From an uncultured Lachnospiraceae bacterium (GTDB lineage: Bacteria; Bacillota; Clostridia; Lachnospirales; Lachnospiraceae), in assembly GCA_910586205.1 (NCBI GenBank), contig CAJUGD010000054.1:1-15480 (forward strand): a stretch of 15,480 nt of DNA, given 5' to 3'. Both the position numbers and the translations under genes were made by a program. The notes under the pieces are model-generated. The model was not told where the DNA came from. It did not search any database and was given only the letters and a program-made list of their open reading frames with translations. Position 1 is the first letter of the stretch, and each line of letters opens with the position of its first letter. Shown piece by piece: positions 5,168 to 12,782 of the stretch.

Positions 5168-7722
5168 GTTGGTTTCCTCCCTAATTTTTCCTTCATAAAG
5201 CCGTATATTTTCTCACCGCTGGTCCCGTCATGATTGGCTGCAATCAAGCTGTAGGCATCTAGCTGACTTTGTCTGTCAAAAGCATGGCCTGTAATGTTTC
5301 CGTCAAGAAAATCCGGCAGAGAATTAAATGCATTTTCCAGGCAGCAATACTGCATCCATTGAGACTCTTTCTGAAATCCTGCCTCACTCTTTTCCAGTTC
5401 TTTCCGATCAAATCCAATCCTAAGCTCCTGCCATTCATTTGTCTCCAAATCAACCTTGTATAGCTTTCTGTCATATAGTGTAAAGACCAACGGTTCTCTT
5501 TGCTCTATATCTTTCTTTGAATTGATAAAATTTGCCATTCCTCCCATTGTGTAATAACTGTTTTTCTCTTTTTCCAGAATAGGGAAAGGAGGCTTCCACT
5601 CTGTCATTTTCCCGCTCTCCTTATCCAGCCGGACAAACAGATTCCCCCAGGCAGGAGAAAAGAAAACCTGATTCTGATAAAATACAGCCCTTCCGAATGG
5701 AATTGTCATGCATTCATATTTCTGAACCGGATGCCTGCAAGTCAGCCCTTCTGGAAGATCAGCATATTCCCGCTGTTCTCCTGTTTGGGGATTCCATCGG
5801 ACAATCGTTTTTCCCTCATAGGGCAGGCACCAGATATCTGCGCCGTCACAAGCCAATGTGCAGAATCCTTTTACCCCGTCTGCTTCAAGCGAAACAATCT
5901 GCTGCTCCCCTGTTTCAGCATGAATCACCAGTATACGGTTATCAAGGGGTGAAGCCAGATAAAGTTTTCCATCCCAGGCACAATATCCGCCAAAATGCCG
6001 TTCTCCATTGGACGCTGTGCCGGCAAAAACAAAAACATCTTGGCTGCCTTCTATATATTTCACCGTATCCTTTACCGTGTCATACCTGACAATAGCCGGA
6101 TAATAGTTGGGAATCAAAAACAGATAATTGTCACAGCCAATAAACCCATAAAAAGCCCCGGGCTGTTCCAGTCGGTCTTCCAGCAAGATGCGTCTCTTGA
6201 TACCCTGGGCATTTACCTCCACAATGTCGTGGGCATTGGTCGGACAAACATAGCTGTTTTCGTTGACCGTCACAGTCCACATATAATAATCTCCCCGTGC
6301 ATACTCTGACAGATCACAGCAGTACTCATACTGAAAATCATCCTTTGGCGAGTGATAAAGCTTATTCCCCTGGGCAACGATCCATCTATGATCGCCATAG
6401 ACAAAAAATCCCCGGATCACTTCTCCCCGCCAGTCATCTTCCTTTGGCGCACTGTGAATATTGTTATTCAGTACAAACAAAGGCTTTCCTGCAATTCCAA
6501 ACAGGGATGTGACAGAGGTCGCTGAATCCCCGATATAAGCGTCTGAATGTACAATGGCATCCGTCATATCCGGAGAATCATCATAGATTCCCCAATCCCC
6601 AGAAATAAAATACCGTTTCAAAGTGTCATATACCGGTTTAAATTGAGGCCGCATGGATGCAAAGGTAGATTCCAGCAGCGGGTGGGGACGCCACAAAAGA
6701 CAGGCATCCGTTCTTCCTTCAAAGCACCGGAACACATATTCCATCTTTTTCAGAAAGCTCTCCGTATTTCCCAGCATTCCGTTAATGCTGGTGTTGTAAA
6801 AATACACCTTTCTTCCTGCTATCTTTTCCGTCCATGCCTCCGGCGGCTTCGGCGGATTGCTGCAAAGACGAATGACCCGGTCAAACTTGGGAGAGCCGAG
6901 AGCTACCAGCTTTTCCTGGGGAAGCCTTTCATCAAAAAACTTCCTATATTTTTCTGCCTGCATCACAATATAGTCCGCATGATAGTATGCCGGGCATTGA
7001 CGCTGCCCTTCACTCATTCCTCCTGCTGTAGAATAATAAGGAATATATACTAACAAATCGGCAAAACGTTTTAGGTTGGAAGAATAGAAAAACGGGTGGA
7101 CGCTGGTGACAAAATTAAAGTCATCATAAGGATTATGGATAAACACTACATCTGGCTGTCTCTCTTGAAAGTCATAATCCTCATACCACACAACCGGCAC
7201 ATAGTCCGGGTACTGATCCCCCTCATAGTGCATCTGTCCCAAGCTTCTGTCCTGGTTCCGTTCAAAATAAGGAATGGGAATCACATAGGCATCGCAGTTC
7301 TCATCCTCCCTTGCTGCCATCCATACGCTTTCCAAAGAATCCCACATGGAAACTTTATAAGGAAGAAACACTACCTCCAAACGTTCCCTAATATCCTGTT
7401 TAATATTGTTCTCTATGGGAATCAACTGCTTCTTCAACTGTTTATGTACTTTTGCCGGATTCAGGGTTTGCTTTTGGGATGCCAGAGTATAGATTTGAAA
7501 TACCAGCTCACAGTATTCCTCCAGCATTCTGACTGCTCTGCAGTCTTCCCCTTCTTCTGCCTCGATCATGGTTCCTAGCTGAATAGCCGCCTCCTGGCAC
7601 TGGCCAAGCAGATCCAGCAGCGTATGTTCATCTCTGGTTTCCAGGGACTTCCTGACCGCACTGTGTGCCTGCTCCAGAAGCTCAATATATTCTCTAGCTA
7701 TCTTTTTCTGATATCGTCTCAT
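5164..7722 (-). CDS. TagB/TarF-like glycerophosphotransferase with C-terminal beta-propeller-like region
   Basis: An 852-residue cytosolic protein without a signal peptide. Residues 1-115 are mostly helical and charged. Residues about 115-420 resemble the CDP-glycerol glycerophosphotransferase fold: PDVVFIHNPYDDFN, YIPYYSTAGG, LVALGSPKFDRV, LWRPHPLLEST and YIGDSATSVTSLFGIAGKP, the last being the usual Asp-Ser donor-site segment. Residues about 430-760 show spaced blade-like units such as AWDGKLYLASPLDNRILVIH and DGADIWCLPYEGKTIVRWN, suggesting a beta-propeller. The tail (about 810-850) has DGTSGEKIYGFMKEKL, an ending common in capsule and flagellar-glycan proteins. The likely role is transfer of a phospho-polyol from a CDP donor made by the downstream fusion. 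The start ATG at 7722 has AAGGA 8 nt upstream and overlaps by 4 nt the stop of a short frame ending KGYRI. The family is fairly sure; donor and acceptor are unknown. Confidence 0.85.
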   Translation of the reverse strand: MRRYQKKIAREYIELLEQAHSAVRKSLETRDEHTLLDLLGQCQEAAIQLGTMIEAEEGEDCRAVRMLEEYCELVFQIYTLASQKQTLNPAKVHKQLKKQLIPIENNIKQDIRERLEVVFLPYKVSMWDSLESVWMAAREDENCDAYVIPIPYFERNQDRSLGQMHYEGDQYPDYVPVVWYEDYDFQERQPDVVFIHNPYDDFNFVTSVHPFFYSSNLKRFADLLVYIPYYSTAGGMSEGQRQCPAYYHADYIVMQAEKYRKFFDERLPQEKLVALGSPKFDRVIRLCSNPPKPPEAWTEKIAGRKVYFYNTSINGMLGNTESFLKKMEYVFRCFEGRTDACLLWRPHPLLESTFASMRPQFKPVYDTLKRYFISGDWGIYDDSPDMTDAIVHSDAYIGDSATSVTSLFGIAGKPLFVLNNNIHSAPKEDDWRGEVIRGFFVYGDHRWIVAQGNKLYHSPKDDFQYEYCCDLSEYARGDYYMWTVTVNENSYVCPTNAHDIVEVNAQGIKRRILLEDRLEQPGAFYGFIGCDNYLFLIPNYYPAIVRYDTVKDTVKYIEGSQDVFVFAGTASNGERHFGGYCAWDGKLYLASPLDNRILVIHAETGEQQIVSLEADGVKGFCTLACDGADIWCLPYEGKTIVRWNPQTGEQREYADLPEGLTCRHPVQKYECMTIPFGRAVFYQNQVFFSPAWGNLFVRLDKESGKMTEWKPPFPILEKEKNSYYTMGGMANFINSKKDIEQREPLVFTLYDRKLYKVDLETNEWQELRIGFDRKELEKSEAGFQKESQWMQYCCLENAFNSLPDFLDGNITGHAFDRQSQLDAYSLIAANHDGTSGEKIYGFMKEKLGRKPT

Positions 7723-7950
7723 ATCCGGTATCCTTTATGTTTAGATTTGTAATAAGCTTTTATTACCTTATCATATCTCTGTAAATATTTCAATGTATTT
7801 TCTGCAGCAGAATATTTTGCCATTCTGCCAATCTATAGAACCTACTTCATCTACATTATGCGAAGCAGTCTGTGTATCTTAAGGATCTCAATACCTTTTG
7901 ACCCCAATATCATCTGTTTTAGTATATCGGCAGTATCAGGGAAAAATTAA
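7719..7950 (-). pseudogene. Apparent frameshifted 3' remains of an upstream gene
   Basis: Three short coding-like stretches follow one another on the minus strand in different frames: PDTADILKQMILGSKGIEIL (about 7940-7875), DTQTASHNVDEVGSIDWQNG (about 7880-7810) and AAENTLKYLQRYDKVIKAYY continuing to KGYRI (7808-7719). The last ends in TGA overlapping the ATG of the 852-residue gene, the close packing expected for a true upstream operon gene. The last stretch could also be a 34-residue open frame from ATG 7823, but that ATG has only a poor ribosome binding site. I do not recognise the protein. The call is a judgement from sequence style, and chance is possible. Confidence 0.4.
7924..7950 (-). 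promoter_or_regulatory. Sigma-D (motility) promoter-like match
   Basis: On the minus strand GCCGATAT (7924-7931), a full match to the SigD/FliA -10 element, follows TTAA (7947-7950) at a spacing of 15; the consensus is TAAA-N15-CCGATAT. It would drive a leader of about 190 nt into the 852-residue gene. It lies inside the coding-like remnant, so it may be a chance match. Confidence 0.35.
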
Positions 7951-8079
7951 CCTTATATGCAGCCCGCTTTAATCTCTAAAGATTATTACAGAACCGATCT
8001 GAAAAATCATTCTGTCAGATGCAGAAAATGAAAAAAGCCTTATATCCTGCTGCTTTTTCTCCCAAAATTTCCCATCCCG

Positions 8080-8109
8080 TTGCATTTTCCCCCTCTATTG
8101 TGCTAAAAT
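8080..8109 (+). promoter_or_regulatory. Sigma-A-type promoter of the lysR gene
   Basis: TTGCAT (8080-8085) and TAAAAT (8104-8109) stand 18 bp apart, upstream of the LysR-family gene, giving a 5' leader of about 95 nt. Good fit but not perfect. Confidence 0.55.
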
Positions 8110-8129
8110 AGCCCTATGTTTCAAACAAT

Positions 8130-8153
8130 AGCCATACCCAAAACAGCCATACC
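8130..8153. promoter_or_regulatory. Direct repeat AGCCATACC in the lysR leader
   Basis: AGCCATACC occurs at 8130-8138 and 8145-8153, a 15-bp period, just downstream of the predicted promoter. It may bind a regulator, possibly LysR itself, though LysR sites are more often T-N11-A dyads. Confidence 0.3.
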
Positions 8154-8209
8154 AAAATTACTTTTATCATAATAAAAACCAAGATAACCACACATCCGGA
8201 GGATACACC

Positions 8210-9085
8210 ATGGACATTAACTACGAATTATATAAAGTCTTTTATCATGTGGCCAACACCTTAAGCTTCTCCGAAGCCTCCAAACAGCTTTTTATCTCCC
8301 AATCTGCTGTCAGCCAATCCATTAAGGTCTTAGAGAAAAAACTGAACCAGCCTCTATTTATCCGCAGCACCAAACGAGTCCAGCTTACTCCGGAGGGGGA
8401 GATTCTGCTTAAGCATATTGAACCTGCCATGAATTTGATACGCCGAGGAGAGAATCAGCTTTTGGAGGCCAATACTTTAGGCGGCGGCCAGCTTCGTATC
8501 GGAGCCAGCGACACCATCTGCCGTTACTATCTGGTCTCCTACCTGAAGGAATTTCACCGAAGGTTTCCCAGAGTGCACATTAAGGTAGCTAACCAGACCT
8601 CCATTGCCTGTGCAAAGCTGTTAGATTCCGGCCAGGTGGATTTCTGCATTACCAATTATCCCAATTCCGGCCTGTCCAACACCCAAAATGTACGGATGAT
8701 TCGAGAATTTCACGATGTGTTTGTGGCAAATGAAGAATATCTCCACTTAAAAGGAAGGAAGATCGAGCTTAAAGAGCTTCAGGACTCCCCTATTTTAATG
8801 CTGGATCGAAAAAGCACTACCAGCGAATTTCTTCACAGCTTATTCCAGCGCCGCCAGCTTGACCTGGTTCCGGAAATCGAACTCAGCAGCAATGATCTGC
8901 TGATCGATCTGGCCAGAATCGGCCTGGGTATTGCCTTTGTGCCGGATTACTGTGTGCCGGAAAATATCTCCAACCTGTTTGTGCTGGACTTAAATGAGCA
9001 GATTCCTGCCCGCCACCTGGTGGTGGCACACAATGAGAATCTTCCGGTATCCCAAGCGGCAAGGCAGTTTATGAACATGCTGTAA
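8210..9085 (+). CDS. LysR-family transcriptional regulator
   Basis: A 291-residue LysR regulator of the usual length. Residues 1-60 form the winged helix-turn-helix: YKVFYHVANTLSFSEASKQL and SQSAVSQSIKVLEKKL, then the wing FIRSTKRVQLTPEG. Residues about 90-290 form the periplasmic-binding-protein-like effector domain (GGGQLRIGASDTICRYYL, and ARIGLGIAFVPDYCVPE near the end). Such proteins bind DNA as tetramers and respond to a small metabolite. The ATG at 8210 has CGGAGGA 6 nt upstream. It is transcribed away from the glycan locus, with about 490 nt between the two starts, and convergently with the helicase gene 83 nt away. LysR genes often control a divergent neighbour, which here would be the 852-residue gene, but nothing in the sequence proves that. 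Effector unknown. Confidence 0.96.
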   Translation: MDINYELYKVFYHVANTLSFSEASKQLFISQSAVSQSIKVLEKKLNQPLFIRSTKRVQLTPEGEILLKHIEPAMNLIRRGENQLLEANTLGGGQLRIGASDTICRYYLVSYLKEFHRRFPRVHIKVANQTSIACAKLLDSGQVDFCITNYPNSGLSNTQNVRMIREFHDVFVANEEYLHLKGRKIELKELQDSPILMLDRKSTTSEFLHSLFQRRQLDLVPEIELSSNDLLIDLARIGLGIAFVPDYCVPENISNLFVLDLNEQIPARHLVVAHNENLPVSQAARQFMNML

Positions 9086-9168
9086 GATTTGCCTCATTTT
9101 CTCCGGCAATGTCTCCTTAAATTGCTATCCACACCTTACCCTCCGCCAATGCGGGAACATCAGAAGGT

Positions 9169-11559
9169 TCACACCCTCTGCCAGAACCGATCCAGCCATC
9201 CGCTTACAGTCTTCCTTGTAACCATCCCATACTCTGACCATTCCCGCGGAAACATTTCCTGGACCTCCGGTCGTAAAAACCGGTCGTCCAGCAAAAGGAT
9301 AATCCCCTTGTCCGTGTCCGTTCGGATCACCCTGCCCGCAGCCTGCAGCACCTTGTTCATGCCCGGATACTGGTAAGCATAGTCATATCCTCTCCCCTCA
9401 CGTTCCTGAAAATAATCCCTTAAAATCTCCTGCTCCGCGCAGACCATAGGCAGACCCGTTCCCACCACAATCACGCCTTCCAGCCGATCAGCCCTTAAGT
9501 CAATGCCCTCGGAAAAAATACCGCCAAGTACACACAGCCCCACAAAAGAATGTTTTCTTCCTGTCTCAAAGTCCTTCAGAAATGTTTCCCTCTCTGTTTC
9601 TGTCATCCGGCTCTCCTGCATACGCCAAGTAAAGCTTCCGTCAAATCCACGATCCAGCTCCTTTTCAACCTCCTCCATATACCGATATGAGGGAAAAAAC
9701 ACCATATAGTTGCCTATATGGCTTTCTACCACTGCCCGGATATAGTCTGCCGTTTTTTCATACTCCGCCTGATTTCTGCGGCTGTAGCGGCTGCTCACAT
9801 CAGATCCAATCAGCAGCAGCCTGTTTTCTTTTGGAAACGGCGAAGGCGCATATACTGCATAATCCTCCAAATTTCCCGAAAGCAGCTTCTTATAATAGAG
9901 AATAGGCAGAAGGGTTGCCGAGAAAAACACACTTGCCTTTCCCTTATTCAGACAATCTGACAGACACTTGGATGGATCCACACAAAGGAGCCGCAGTAAA
10001 AAGCCCCCATCTTCCTTAAGTTCTGTATAAACTCGGTAGTGTTCGTCCAGATTTTCGTACATATTTAAAAAATGGCGCACCTGAAAATAAAAATCCAGCA
10101 AAATATCCCGATCCTTAAGATCTCCTTCTCCTGTCTGTTCCTCCATATAAGCCTCCAGTTCTCCAAAAAGCTCCATAAGGCTTACCACAAACAAATTCAC
10201 GTCCTCCACAGCCTGATAGGTCTGGCACTCCCGCTTCATCTCCAAAAGCTTCCGGTTGCACCGCTCTAAAAGACGCTCCGCCTTCCCGGCGCGTCCCTTT
10301 AGGATCCGCTTAACTGCCAGGAAATCCTCCTTTATGAGAGAAGCGCTGTACATTTCCCTGGCACGCCCCGCCAGATTGTGGGCCTCATCTATCAAAAACA
10401 AATATTCCCCGGAAACCCCGTCAGAAAAGTACCTCTTAAGCTTTACATCCGGGTCAAACACATAATTGTAATCACATATAATGCCATCCACCCAGTTGCT
10501 GATATCCAGACAGAACTCAAAAGGACAGACCTGATACTGATCAGCATACCTAAGCACGGTCTCCCGGCTGATATCTCCTTCCCGGCCAATAATATCAAAT
10601 ACAGCCTCATTTACCCGGTCAAAATGTCCTCTGGCCAGGCTGCATGCCTCTGGGTTGCATTCTGCCTTTTCAAGCGGACAAAGCTTCTCCTTTGCCGTGA
10701 TGGTAACTGTACTGAAAAAAAGCCCATGGCTGCGCAGCAGACGAAAGCATTCCTCTGCCACACTTCTGGTAATGGTCTTGGCTGTCAGATAAAACAGCTT
10801 TTCCCCCTGCCCTTCTCCCATGGCCTTTAAGGCCGGATATATGGTGGAAAGAGTCTTTCCGATTCCTGTAGGCGCCTGGATAAAAAGATTTCTTCCCTGG
10901 CTAAAAGCCCGGTACACGGATACTGCCAAATCCCTCTGGCCTGCCCGGTAAGGATATGGAAATGCAAGTGCACGCAGTGTCTCATCCCTTTTCTGCTCAT
11001 GAAGGAACAAATACTCCGCCCATCTCACATATTCTCCAATCAGCTCCTGAAACCAGCTCTCCAGTTCAGAAAAGCTCTTATCCTGACAAAACCGGCGGAT
11101 TTCCTCTGTCTCAATATTACAATAGGTAAGCTGTATTCCTATCCTTTTTTCCTGATTCTCTGTTTTGTCGTCACACAGATGATTCTTTCCATATATATAT
11201 CCATAGCAGAGCGCCTGAGCCAAATGTACCTTTACCGGTTCCTGAAGCCGTGCCAAATCCATATAGACGCCTTTGATCTCATCAATGATGATTTCCCCTG
11301 TTCTCCTGATAATACCATCTGCACGTCCCTCCACCACAATCTCATATTGTTCCTTTTCCACAATGGTCTTAAGCGGCACCTCCGCCTGGTAGTCTGAGCC
11401 CATCCGCCTCTGGATTTTCCGATGAATCCGGCTTCCTGCCTGCATGGCCTCCCGATCTGCCCCTGCAGTTCTTCGATTGTCAATGTCTCCGCTTTTCATA
11501 ACAAATTCTACCAGATTACGGACAGAAATCTTTATTCTCTTTTTCTCCTTCAATTCCAT
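9169..11559 (-). CDS. DinG/XPD-type Fe-S DNA helicase with N-terminal PD-(D/E)XK nuclease-like domain
   Basis: A 796-residue protein. Residues 10-125 match a RecB/Cas4-like PD-(D/E)XK nuclease fold: D81 in EGRADGII, E94-x-K96 in IIDEIKG, and Q115xxxY119 in LAQALCYGYIYG. Residues about 195-796 are a superfamily 2 helicase of the Rad3/XPD/DinG type: APTGIGKT (229-236, Walker A), DEAH (391-394), FSATL (546-550), SEGIDL (683-688) and QAAGRVIR (739-746, motif VI). Between motifs I and II lie C294, C301, C306, C345 and C350, which can supply the four ligands of the [4Fe-4S] cluster of this family. It probably unwinds DNA 5'-3' and trims it during repair or replication restart. I start at ATG 11559, with GGGAG about 6 nt upstream; the frame is open to 11649, but the ATG there has no ribosome binding site. 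Single gene, opposite to lysR. Confidence 0.92.
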   Translation of the reverse strand: MELKEKKRIKISVRNLVEFVMKSGDIDNRRTAGADREAMQAGSRIHRKIQRRMGSDYQAEVPLKTIVEKEQYEIVVEGRADGIIRRTGEIIIDEIKGVYMDLARLQEPVKVHLAQALCYGYIYGKNHLCDDKTENQEKRIGIQLTYCNIETEEIRRFCQDKSFSELESWFQELIGEYVRWAEYLFLHEQKRDETLRALAFPYPYRAGQRDLAVSVYRAFSQGRNLFIQAPTGIGKTLSTIYPALKAMGEGQGEKLFYLTAKTITRSVAEECFRLLRSHGLFFSTVTITAKEKLCPLEKAECNPEACSLARGHFDRVNEAVFDIIGREGDISRETVLRYADQYQVCPFEFCLDISNWVDGIICDYNYVFDPDVKLKRYFSDGVSGEYLFLIDEAHNLAGRAREMYSASLIKEDFLAVKRILKGRAGKAERLLERCNRKLLEMKRECQTYQAVEDVNLFVVSLMELFGELEAYMEEQTGEGDLKDRDILLDFYFQVRHFLNMYENLDEHYRVYTELKEDGGFLLRLLCVDPSKCLSDCLNKGKASVFFSATLLPILYYKKLLSGNLEDYAVYAPSPFPKENRLLLIGSDVSSRYSRRNQAEYEKTADYIRAVVESHIGNYMVFFPSYRYMEEVEKELDRGFDGSFTWRMQESRMTETERETFLKDFETGRKHSFVGLCVLGGIFSEGIDLRADRLEGVIVVGTGLPMVCAEQEILRDYFQEREGRGYDYAYQYPGMNKVLQAAGRVIRTDTDKGIILLLDDRFLRPEVQEMFPREWSEYGMVTRKTVSGWLDRFWQRV

Positions 11560-11676
11560 CCCTGTCTCCCATTCATTCAGATTCCCTTTTTTCCATTTCC
11601 TGCCTATGCTGATACCATTGTAATACCACAGCAGCCCCTCATGCCACATTTTCGCGGCGCCATCAAAAATGAAAGT

Positions 11677-11717
11677 AAAAAGCAGGCAAGTACAACTTTC
11701 TGCACTGCCTGCTTTTT
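11677..11717 (-). terminator. Rho-independent terminator after the HPr-like gene
   Basis: A perfect 12-bp inverted repeat AAAAAGCAGGCA / TGCCTGCTTTTT (11677-11688 with 11706-11717), loop 17 nt. On the minus strand the GC stem is followed by a T-run. It lies 75 nt beyond the HPr-like stop and before the helicase start, so the helicase needs its own promoter, for which I see no clear candidate. Confidence 0.85.
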
Positions 11718-11791
11718 GTGTAAATTCTATTTCATAATGTTGAGGTCAAAAGATACTTGGCCTCCTATGATACCACGGATTGCTCCGCGTT

Positions 11792-12034
11792 TTATGCGAT
11801 TTTTTCCTCCATTGGCGCTATGGTATTCAGATATTCTTCAAATTCTGCGCTCTCTCCATGCAGTCTTACATTCAGGACTTTTGTCAGATCCAGACTCAGT
11901 ACGCCCAGGATTGATTTCCCGTCGATGACCACACGATCATAAAACACATCAACATCAAAATCGCACTTCATGGCTTCCACCACAAACGCCTTTGCGTCTG
12001 CAATGCTCAACAACTTAATCTTTCTCTCTTTCAT
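11792..12034 (-). CDS. HPr-like protein lacking the phosphorylatable histidine
   Basis: An 80-residue HPr-fold protein (usual length 85-88). GKSILGVLSLDL (39-50) matches KSIMGVMSL of HPr, so S41 corresponds to the regulatory Ser46 that HPr kinase phosphorylates in Firmicutes. The spacing to the N-terminal site is kept, but the place of His15 is Ser10 and Arg17 is Ala12, so the HARP active site is gone and it cannot carry phosphate for sugar uptake. B. subtilis Crh is similar in principle (Gln15, Ser46 kept) and acts only as a regulator with CcpA; this could be a Crh analogue or have another role. I start at the second ATG (12034), because AAGGAG is 8 nt upstream of it and only 2 nt from the first (12040). 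Monocistronic, with its own promoter and terminator. Confidence 0.85.
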   Translation of the reverse strand: MKERKIKLLSIADAKAFVVEAMKCDFDVDVFYDRVVIDGKSILGVLSLDLTKVLNVRLHGESAEFEEYLNTIAPMEEKIA

Positions 12035-12055
12035 ATCCATTACTCCTTTTTTGTA

Positions 12056-12073
12056 AACACCATTATTAGTGTT
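12056..12073. promoter_or_regulatory. Operator-like palindrome AACAC-N8-GTGTT
   Basis: The inverted repeat AACAC (12056-12060) / GTGTT (12069-12073) lies about 7 bp downstream of the -10 of the HPr-like gene, at or just after the predicted start of transcription, where a repressor would block initiation or early elongation. It could also form a weak hairpin in the leader. Confidence 0.4.
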
Positions 12074-12079
12074 ATCACC

Positions 12080-12108
12080 GTTATACCACGTTCCTCCAAA
12101 AATGTCAA
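12080..12108 (-). promoter_or_regulatory. Strong sigma-A promoter of the HPr-like gene
   Basis: On the minus strand TTGACA (12103-12108) and TATAAC (12080-12085) are separated by exactly 17 bp, with a leader of about 40 nt to the start codon. This is close to consensus. Confidence 0.85.
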
Positions 12109-12374
12109 ATTCTGGATTGGAACTCTTTTTTCCAGGAGTTTCTACACAGTTTTCCTAATTTTTTTCTGTTCTTTCCTCTTTTTTTATCAAAATTTCCACT
12201 TAACCCTTCCGCCATATCCGCTTCATTACAGAAAATAAAATGTTCCCGTCGTTTTAATGCCGAAAAAATACATAATTTATGGAAATAAATTCTAAACTTC
12301 ATTTTTTATGGAAAGTCAGTATTCTGTTTTGCTGATAAAATTAAAGGTATTTTCCATGATCTCTATAGAAAGCC
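12109..12374. other. A/T-rich stretch without a recognisable gene
   Basis: Between the HPr-like promoter and the tRNA terminator. A 65-codon open frame on the minus strand (12105-12302) is lysine-rich, of low complexity and without a ribosome binding site, so I do not call it. No RNA structure or repeat was noticed. Confidence 0.6.
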
Positions 12375-12424
12375 ACAAAAAAAGAAACCAAAAGTCCTGT
12401 ATATACCTGGCCTTCCGTTTCTTT
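12375..12424 (-). terminator. Terminator of the tRNA-Trp gene
   Basis: The inverted repeat AAAGAAAC / GTTTCTTT (12381-12388 with 12417-12424) has further partial pairing inside, and a run of six more A on the plus strand (12375-12380) becomes a T-run on the minus strand. It begins 9 nt after the tRNA 3' end. Confidence 0.7.
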
Positions 12425-12432
12425 ATTAAGAG

Positions 12433-12503
12433 CAGGGGAAGAGGGGCTCGAACCCCCATCTACGGTTTTGGAGACCGCCGCTCTACCATTGAACTATTCC
12501 CCT
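12433..12503 (-). tRNA. trnW: tRNA-Trp (anticodon CCA)
   Basis: A 71-nt cloverleaf on the minus strand: acceptor AGGGGAA pairs with TTCCCCT; D-arm GTTC..GAGC; anticodon stem GCGGT/ACCGT around loop CTCCAAA, giving CCA; T-arm loop TTCGAGC; discriminator G73, the base expected for bacterial tRNA-Trp. The CCA tail is not encoded, since the next bases are CTC. It has its own promoter and terminator, so it is a single-gene unit. Confidence 0.97.
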
Positions 12504-12539
12504 ATCTGTCAATATTCTATCATGACTGACAACTTCTAT

Positions 12540-12568
12540 AGTTTATCACGCTTTGCAGTATTTGTCAA
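12540..12568 (-). promoter_or_regulatory. Promoter of the tRNA-Trp gene
   Basis: On the minus strand TTGACA (12563-12568) and TAAACT (12540-12545) are 17 bp apart, about 37 nt upstream of the tRNA 5' end. Confidence 0.75.
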
Positions 12569-12690
12569 TATTTTTTTGCCGATTTTCATGCCTGATTTTT
12601 ATGTCTGATTTTCATAACAATGATTTCATGACAAACCCATGAAAGAAAATACGGTTCCCCCATACACGATGTGAATCATCTTTTATTCCC

Positions 12691-12735
12691 GAAAAAACAG
12701 CGGACAAAGCTAAAACAACTTAACTCTGGCCGCTG
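12691..12735 (-). terminator. Possible terminator after the J-domain gene
   Basis: CAGCGG / CCGCTG (12698-12703 with 12730-12735) could pair across a 26-nt loop, with six T following on the minus strand. It lies about 48 nt after the stop of the J-domain gene. The stem is short and the loop long, so the call is moderate. Confidence 0.45.
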
Positions 12736-12782
12736 CCCACAGATCCAAATGTCCCGCAACAGAAAAATGAACCATAACCAGA

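Noticed and set aside
6547..7053. Plus-strand open frame of 168 codons
   Set aside because: Lies fully inside the 852-residue minus-strand gene, whose protein has clear domain motifs; no ribosome binding site and no family resemblance.
8031..8058. Hairpin AAAAAGC / GCTTTTT in the lysR upstream region
   Set aside because: Only two GC pairs in the stem, and no gene on either strand that it would plausibly terminate; kept out of the list as a chance A/T pairing.
11422..11928. Plus-strand open frame of 168 codons
   Set aside because: Runs antisense across the helicase N terminus, a clear terminator hairpin and the HPr-like gene; composition is that of a shadow frame.
12105..12302. 65-codon minus-strand open frame between the HPr-like gene and tRNA-Trp
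   Set aside because: Lysine-rich and of low complexity, no ribosome binding site, overlaps the -35 of the HPr-like promoter, no recognisable domain.
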